Source: Sipunculus nudus (taxonomy: Eukaryota; Annelida; Sipuncula; Golfingiida; Sipunculidae). From it: a DNA stretch of 64,000 nucleotides. The DNA lies in assembly GCA_026874595.1 (NCBI GenBank), contig CM049314.1:17788729-17852728 (forward strand). Direction: 5' to 3'. The notes beneath the pieces are model-generated. The model made no database searches. It was not told where the DNA came from and saw nothing but the letters and a program-made list of their open reading frames with translations. The position numbers were made by a program, and so were the translations under genes. Positions 59,670-64,000 of the stretch are shown here, piece by piece. Every line of letters starts with the position of its first letter. The stretch's first letter is position 1.

Positions 59670-59719
59670 TAATTTATTTTTCTTTTACCAGGTGGCAGCA
59701 ATACGCTTCCGTAATTCTG

Positions 59720-60250
59720 AAATACGTATGAAATAAAAAAAATCTTTCCCAACAACTGAAATGTTGACTTCTAGTCCTGGGGCTGAGGGAGGTCCTGTGT
59801 GCAATCATATGGCCCCTAATTTTGACTTCTGATCCAGGTAGGATACCCTTAGGGGAGTACAAAAAAAATATTGGATTAGCAATGACATCTACGATCTGAA
59901 ATCGAGAAAAGACATAGTACAATTCTAAAGCCTGACTGTCCAGTAAAAAAAAAAAACGTGTGGAGGCAATGCAACTGAACAGTTTCTTCTTCAACTATGA
60001 GCCTAAACTGGGATATGAAGCTGTATCACTTTGTTCTATAAAACGTATTTCATTTTGTTCAAATACAGAGAATTAAATGTGAGAAAGCTGTAGAGGGAAC
60101 CTGCATTGCAGATAGAAACTTAATTCAGAGAATGTTTAAAATACTAGATAGCACCTTGTGAGGTGAAGAGAGACAACGTGACCGTCTGTGCCAGATAGCA
60201 CTCTGTGAGGTGAGGTGGAGAGAGAACTTTCGGAGCTTACTTAAGACTGT
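59720..60250. other. Intergenic, no gene
   Basis: Nothing recognised; two AGATAGCACCTTGTGAGGTGA-like half repeats near 60147 and 60193. Confidence 0.45.
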
Positions 60251-60694
60251 GTGGAATGCGTATATAACCCCTTTTACTGTTTAAACAGCGGAATTTTGGG
60301 GCCTTCTGGTTTTATTGATTATATCAGGAAATGGCTTGATACTTGCCGGGTACAAATTCTCTCGTCTAAAGTCGTAGTCGTTTTATCTACCAATGAACCT
60401 CGCAGTGGCAGACCTCGCATGTGGGCTGAGCATCCCTGTTTTCCTGTTCTCATATTTCCAAATACATCCGGGATAGAGAGTATATGTTATTATAATATAC
60501 ATTATCCTAAATGTATTGCATCTATATTCATACTCTCATTGATAGGCTGTGAGCTTTACGTCATGATATTTTATCCCTATAGAGCTCCTCCACATCTGAC
60601 TAAGAGGACGTTATTTATAAGTTTTACTGTTGCATTTTGTATGTTGTATTGTAAAAGAATACTGCCGTATTCAATATCTTTCAGAACAATATGA
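60251..60694 (+). CDS. Unidentified membrane-protein-like reading frame
   Basis: Open frame of 147 codons whose first codon is not ATG (TTG or GTG-type), so it may be an internal exon or remnant. It has two hydrophobic stretches (CIASIFILSLIGCELYVMIF and LFISFTVAFCMLYC) separated by a basic loop YRAPPHLTKR. No family recognised. It may be a piece of a multi-pass membrane protein, possibly continuing at 60839. Confidence 0.25.
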   Translation: MECVYNPFYCLNSGILGPSGFIDYIRKWLDTCRVQILSSKVVVVLSTNEPRSGRPRMWAEHPCFPVLIFPNTSGIESICYYNIHYPKCIASIFILSLIGCELYVMIFYPYRAPPHLTKRTLFISFTVAFCMLYCKRILPYSISFRTI

Positions 60695-60838
60695 TGCATT
60701 GTGTTCTAACTGCGTTACTCCGAGTCTTGTACATTCGATTGTTGTACTGGGTCCCTAACCCTTCTTGCTGCTAAAAGTAATGGCATTATACACAAGGATA
60801 TTTTTATAGTAGCAAAGAAACAGAAGATGAAGATATAG

Positions 60839-61054
60839 ACTCAGACTGAGAATGTAGCTTCATCTACTGGACAGAAGACATTCCTTCTATCCTCTGTGGA
60901 AACAAAAGCCATAATACTATTTACACTTTTACTCGGTTCAAGTGCCATAGCATTGGTACAATATATTGTTATTCTAGAAATGGAAAATTGGTTTACAGCG
61001 GTTCTTGGGCCAACGATAGGGATCGCTGTCATTTTATTTGTTTACATAAACTAA
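60839..61054 (+). CDS. Unidentified two-TM-like reading frame
   Basis: From a stop at 60836 the frame reads TQTENVASSTGQKTFLLSSV then ETKAIILFTLLLGSSAIALV, VQYIVILEMENW and FTAVLGPTIGIAVILFVYIN before TAA. Two clear hydrophobic helices near a short polar loop look like real membrane segments. No ATG-led start or splice site was confirmed, and no family was recognised. Could be the last exon of the frame at 60251 or a decayed copy. Confidence 0.25.
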   Translation, partial: TQTENVASSTGQKTFLLSSVETKAIILFTLLLGSSAIALVQYIVILEMENWFTAVLGPTIGIAVILFVYIN

Positions 61055-62308
61055 ACTCTAAAACTATGCATTTATTGCTGGAAGAAGACTCAGTTCAGGA
61101 GAGCATTCAAGACACTTCTAGGACGTAATCTCTCGCCATCCCAATCAGAATAATTGATCCGTGAGCTACTTATTCAATGACCATCTTCCGTCCATATTAG
61201 TCATATAACGGGCAGAAAGGTCATACGTATTCTATCCCTGGATGACCCTCCAAATTTACCTATCTTAAGACCAGAAATAGTAGATGTGTTGCAATGTTTC
61301 TGTATTTTCAGATCAGTTATAGAAGAAATGTTATAATGTGTCTGTATCTCTAAACAGGCTTTCGAAACACCATTTCTTGATCTGCATACAACTGATGTTA
61401 ATGTCTGCACGAACTCAAAGCAGGGAAAGCCTACAAAACTTGAATCAAGTTCCTTCCCGTGAGCGACCAATATAAAAATAATCCATCAAATAATATTCCA
61501 TCTCATAATGTTGCAATCTAATTCCGTAGACGCTAAAGCTGTAGACATAAGTTTACTATGCACATGAGACAAGGTCGCAGCATAGTCATAGCTGTAAATA
61601 TAAGCTGTGTACATTAGACGAGGTACATTCCGCCACTTTTAGTTGTAACTGTTCCGAGTGATCTAATTCCTGTACACAACGTCACAGCATAAATGAACCG
61701 AAAGGAATCTATAATGCTTTGCTTGTCGTCAAAAGTAAATTTTCGTAAACGCGTGATCAGAAATGAAAGTTGCAAATGTTCGTGTTGAAAAGAGCATAGG
61801 AGAACGAATGTTCGCTTCAATTTTTTTTCTTCCCTTAGAAATATTCGGTTAATATTGTCTAAATTCAGGTGGTATTAAATCGAAAATTAGGATTTTCAAC
61901 AAGTATCAAGGATTTTCATTAGGTTTTTTTATGCTGGAGTTATTTTCTATTAGTAAAAAATCGTGCATAACAATTTTGTTATTTCTTTGTACTTCGTCTA
62001 TTAATATAATCGTTCGCCTTGAAGTAAAGAAATGCCCCTTCATCCAATATAAAGATGCTTTGATTTTAGTTTGTACTCTTGTACCAGATGTTATATCAGT
62101 CGCGTAAACCAATCCGTAAACAAGACAGTTCGTCCATTTCAACATCCATGATAAAAACATCCAAGATGAAAACAGGTTTTATTTTTTTATTAGACTTCCA
62201 AATCTTTGTGGATGCGATTCGATGCTTTTTTTGTGTTTTTACTCAGATATCAATTTCCAGCCTGTTACTGGTGACAGTCTTTTCATTTTAAGCAACTTTT
62301 CTCTAATA
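61055..62308. other. Intergenic, no gene
   Basis: AT-rich, short random open frames only. Confidence 0.45.
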
Positions 62309-62314
62309 TGAAGG

Positions 62315-62383
<69 letters not shown>

Positions 62384-62384
62384 C
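62309..62384. repeat. Compound microsatellite (CA)n(TA)n(GA)n, second copy
   Basis: Same order of CA, TA and GA tracts as at 58186, about 130 bases beyond the lectin stop codon on the lectin's 3' side. Confidence 0.95.
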
Positions 62385-62512
62385 CAAGGCAAAGGGGCAC
62401 GAAGTTTACAGCCTAATTTGTCTTTCATAGAGATCCGATGCACCAGAAAAAACACACAAAAACATTGCTTTTGATCCTCTATTTACACGAGCCAAGATTT
62501 TAAACATTGATA

Positions 62513-62751
62513 CTATACAGAGCCGTTTAATTTGCCACTGAACTCGCAAATGAGAAAACAAAGATGCCAATTAGCAGCATCATTCCATTGATAGAGTCCG
62601 TTGAACCCTATATGGAGGTAGTTTTCTATGTTCCAATTATCTGGTTGGCGAGCACCCCAGAACTTGTAAGTCAGCGGACCGCCTGTTGCCTTCCATATCC
62701 AGGTCCCTTCTTTATCCTCGTCAGATCCCGAAGTCCAGTACCCGTTGTTTC
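62513..62751 (-). CDS. C-type lectin, last exon
   Basis: On the - strand: acceptor TTTGCAACAG, completes a Gly codon, then NNGYWTSGSDEDKEGTWIWK, ATGGPLTYKFWGARQPDNWN, IENYLHIGFNGLYQWNDAAN, WHLCFLICEF and stop TAG at 62515-62513. WxW, the QPD motif, WND and the two C-terminal Cys are C-type lectin landmarks. QPD is the galactose-type Ca2+/sugar motif in this family (EPN is mannose-type), and WND supplies further Ca2+ ligands, so Ca2+-dependent sugar binding is plausible. Confidence 0.92.
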
Positions 62752-62965
62752 CTGTTGCAAAACGAATTTGAATAATGACTGAATATATTTGAGGAAATAT
62801 AAAGCTTAATTACGGTTTTTTCTTAATATTCTGTAATTTAGCATAAGTAACAATCACGATACATAAATATCCGAACACATTAAAAAAAAACAGATCTTAT
62901 CATTATGTCAACGATTCAAATGAGTAATAATTTATAGCAAAATAATCGTTAAAAACATTGTTTAC

Positions 62966-63157
62966 CTTTCAGGCGTAGACTCGTATCATTTTCCATGAGT
63001 GTTGTTATGTACATTTGTTCCTTCTGTGACTCTATGCTGACAAGTTCTCCACCAAGGGAACGACATTTGTCACGACCTGCGGCCCAGACCATTTTTTGTA
63101 ACACGAATATGTAACAGGGAGGAACAAAGCCTCCGAGCCCAGGTCCAGACGGGCATT
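62966..63157 (-). CDS. C-type lectin, first half of the recognition domain
   Basis: On the - strand: acceptor TTTATTACAG, donor GTAAAC, 192 bases, phase 1 on both sides, joining in frame to both neighbours. Encodes KCPSGPGLGGFVPPCYIFVL, QKMVWAAGRDKCRSLGGELV, SIESQKEQMYITTLM. CYIF...W..A...C.SLGGELVSI is the classic N-terminal half of a C-type lectin domain (WIGL position disrupted by the intron). Confidence 0.93.
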
Positions 63158-63352
63158 CTGTAATAAAGTAAAGATGTGGTCATTTGTATAACAGAACACG
63201 GCCATTAATATTATAACGTTTTAAACATAATTATATAATGGTAAATTTGGATTTACATATGCGGAATATGACGAGCAGCCTTTATTCAGGCTAAAACAAT
63301 AACTAAGTGAAACATCTGTGATTGACTAACGATTGATTATACCGAGACTCAC

Positions 63353-63598
63353 TTAATTGTTCAGTGGCATAAAGTGAGTATCTTTCATCCACTGCAAAAG
63401 CTGGCATGGTCGACAAGACCAATTCGCAGGTTGCATTTCTGAGCAGCTGGAACGCCTGACAAGTACTCATTTGGTTGCATGCCAACATGCACATCAGTTC
63501 TACAGGGTACATGTTGCCAATGCTCGGACGATACGTAAAGGCTCCCACAGAGCGCACATGCTTATACTTTTTGTATATGTTGCATTTACCCATTGCTC
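63353..63598 (-). CDS. C-type lectin gene, PAN/apple-like exon
   Basis: On the - strand: acceptor CTTTTCAACCAG, donor GTGAGT, 246 bases, phase 1 both sides. Encodes AMGKCNIYKKYKHVRSVGAF then a Cys-rich stretch CMLACNQMSTCQAFQLL and CELVLSTMPAF. The C..AC...CxAF....C.L spacing fits a short PAN/apple-like domain, often put before lectin domains in invertebrate lectins. Signal peptide exon not found; it is probably beyond 64000. Confidence 0.75.
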
Positions 63599-64000
63599 CT
63601 GGTTGAAAAGGAAAGAACAATGCTTAAACATGCATGTCAGACAAAAGATACTGTTTGAACTACACACAGGTTTTCTGTACTGATCACAGAGATTAATGAG
63701 GGGATGAGTATAAAAGTCAAGGAAGTTCCGCTTCGAATTCGGTGGTATTTGTAATTGATAGTCCTTGTGAAATCATTGATAAAGGTAGCCTGTGTATAAT
63801 AGTTATTTTTTTTTCAAGATTTAGAATGCCACATTCATAACAGATGTCAAGGTTCATATAAATAACTGTCCTATTAAAGAGGAATAAATGCTAACCATGC
63901 TTCTATAAAACCTGTATCAGCACAATGGATTCATTTATCTAGAACGTCACATAAAATTTACCACTGTGACATCTAAATTAAGGAAGATCTGTTCAAACTT
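63599..64000. other. Upstream intron of the lectin gene, no exon seen
   Basis: AT-rich; no signal-peptide-like exon recognised on the - strand up to the window end. Confidence 0.45.

Larger units (their letters stand above)
56650..59717. mobile_element. Giant inverted-repeat (foldback-type) element
   Basis: The tips match as inverted repeats: ACGGAAGCGTATTGCTGCCA at 56650 and TGGCAGCAATACGCTTCCGT at 59692-59711. Imperfect complementarity continues inward: 56687-56836 against 59480-59665 (21-base repeats), CTTTTTGGAGAAAGAAGGGT (57192) against CCTTCTCCAAAAAG (59069), CGCCCTTCTGTAAACGGCAT (57641) against GCCGTTTACAGAAGGGCG (58907), and GGGCATCTCTGCATTACAG (57726) against TGTAATACAGAGATGCCC (58821). 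Arms of about 1.1 and 0.9 kb flank a ~1.1-kb centre with microsatellites. No transposase was recognised. CGG...CCG ends flanked by TA would suit a TA-targeting transposon, but the TA could also be part of the repeat. Confidence 0.8.

Noticed and set aside
59481-59672. Heptapeptide repeat protein (MSYVRDS-like) on + strand and (LSRTYDI-like) on - strand
   Set aside because: The 21-base repeat unit leaves all such frames open by chance; both strands are open and no start or gene context exists.

Overview
This is a window of AT-rich animal genomic DNA (introns with GT..AG borders, microsatellites, many transposons). It most likely comes from a marine invertebrate; a mollusc or other lophotrochozoan is my best guess, but the sequence alone does not settle the phylum. 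Two real genes can be supported. (1) A large part of a retinoblastoma (RB1) orthologue on the + strand: 18 phase-compatible exons between 1106 and 52899, covering the end of the N-terminal domain, pocket A, the spacer, pocket B, the CDK-site-rich C-terminal region and the stop codon, with a polyA signal near 53064. The first exons lie outside the window. (2) The 3' part of a C-type lectin gene on the - strand (63598 down to 62513): a PAN/apple-like exon followed by two exons making one carbohydrate-recognition domain.

Almost everything else is mobile or repetitive DNA, mostly inside RB1 introns. 1-5395: RB1 exons, a minisatellite and a short dispersed element. 5396-12684: two GC-rich, decayed DIRS-type tyrosine-recombinase retrotransposons joined head to tail in one intron. 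13255-13920: a ~60-bp minisatellite ending at the next exon. 14191-16199: a 2-kb element built of 280-bp tandem units. 18820-39938: a 21-kb intron almost entirely filled by a Russian-doll nest of at least four non-autonomous repeat families that share one design (5' terminal hairpin, tandem-repeat body, inverted match to the 5' end, short 3' hairpin, CTAG or CTTG terminus followed by T), as in Helentron/HINE-like rolling-circle elements. At its heart is a 1274-bp tandem array with an A-B-C-A-B-C higher-order pattern. 43675-49093: a third, more complete DIRS element with inverted terminal repeats and an internal complementary region. 50923-51905: a TA-flanked TIR element.

53100-62500 is intergenic: a truncated dispersed repeat, a small MITE, and a 3-kb giant inverted-repeat (foldback) element at about 56650-59717 whose tips carry 21-bp repeats with a palindromic core on both arms. 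A pair of short membrane-protein-like reading frames (60251-61054) is unidentified.

The two genes are convergent (tail to tail). RB1 is a nuclear cell-cycle repressor; the lectin would be a secreted or surface sugar-binding protein; nothing suggests they work together. The best candidates for something not yet described are the nested family system with its reconstructable empty sites, the higher-order tandem array, and the foldback element.
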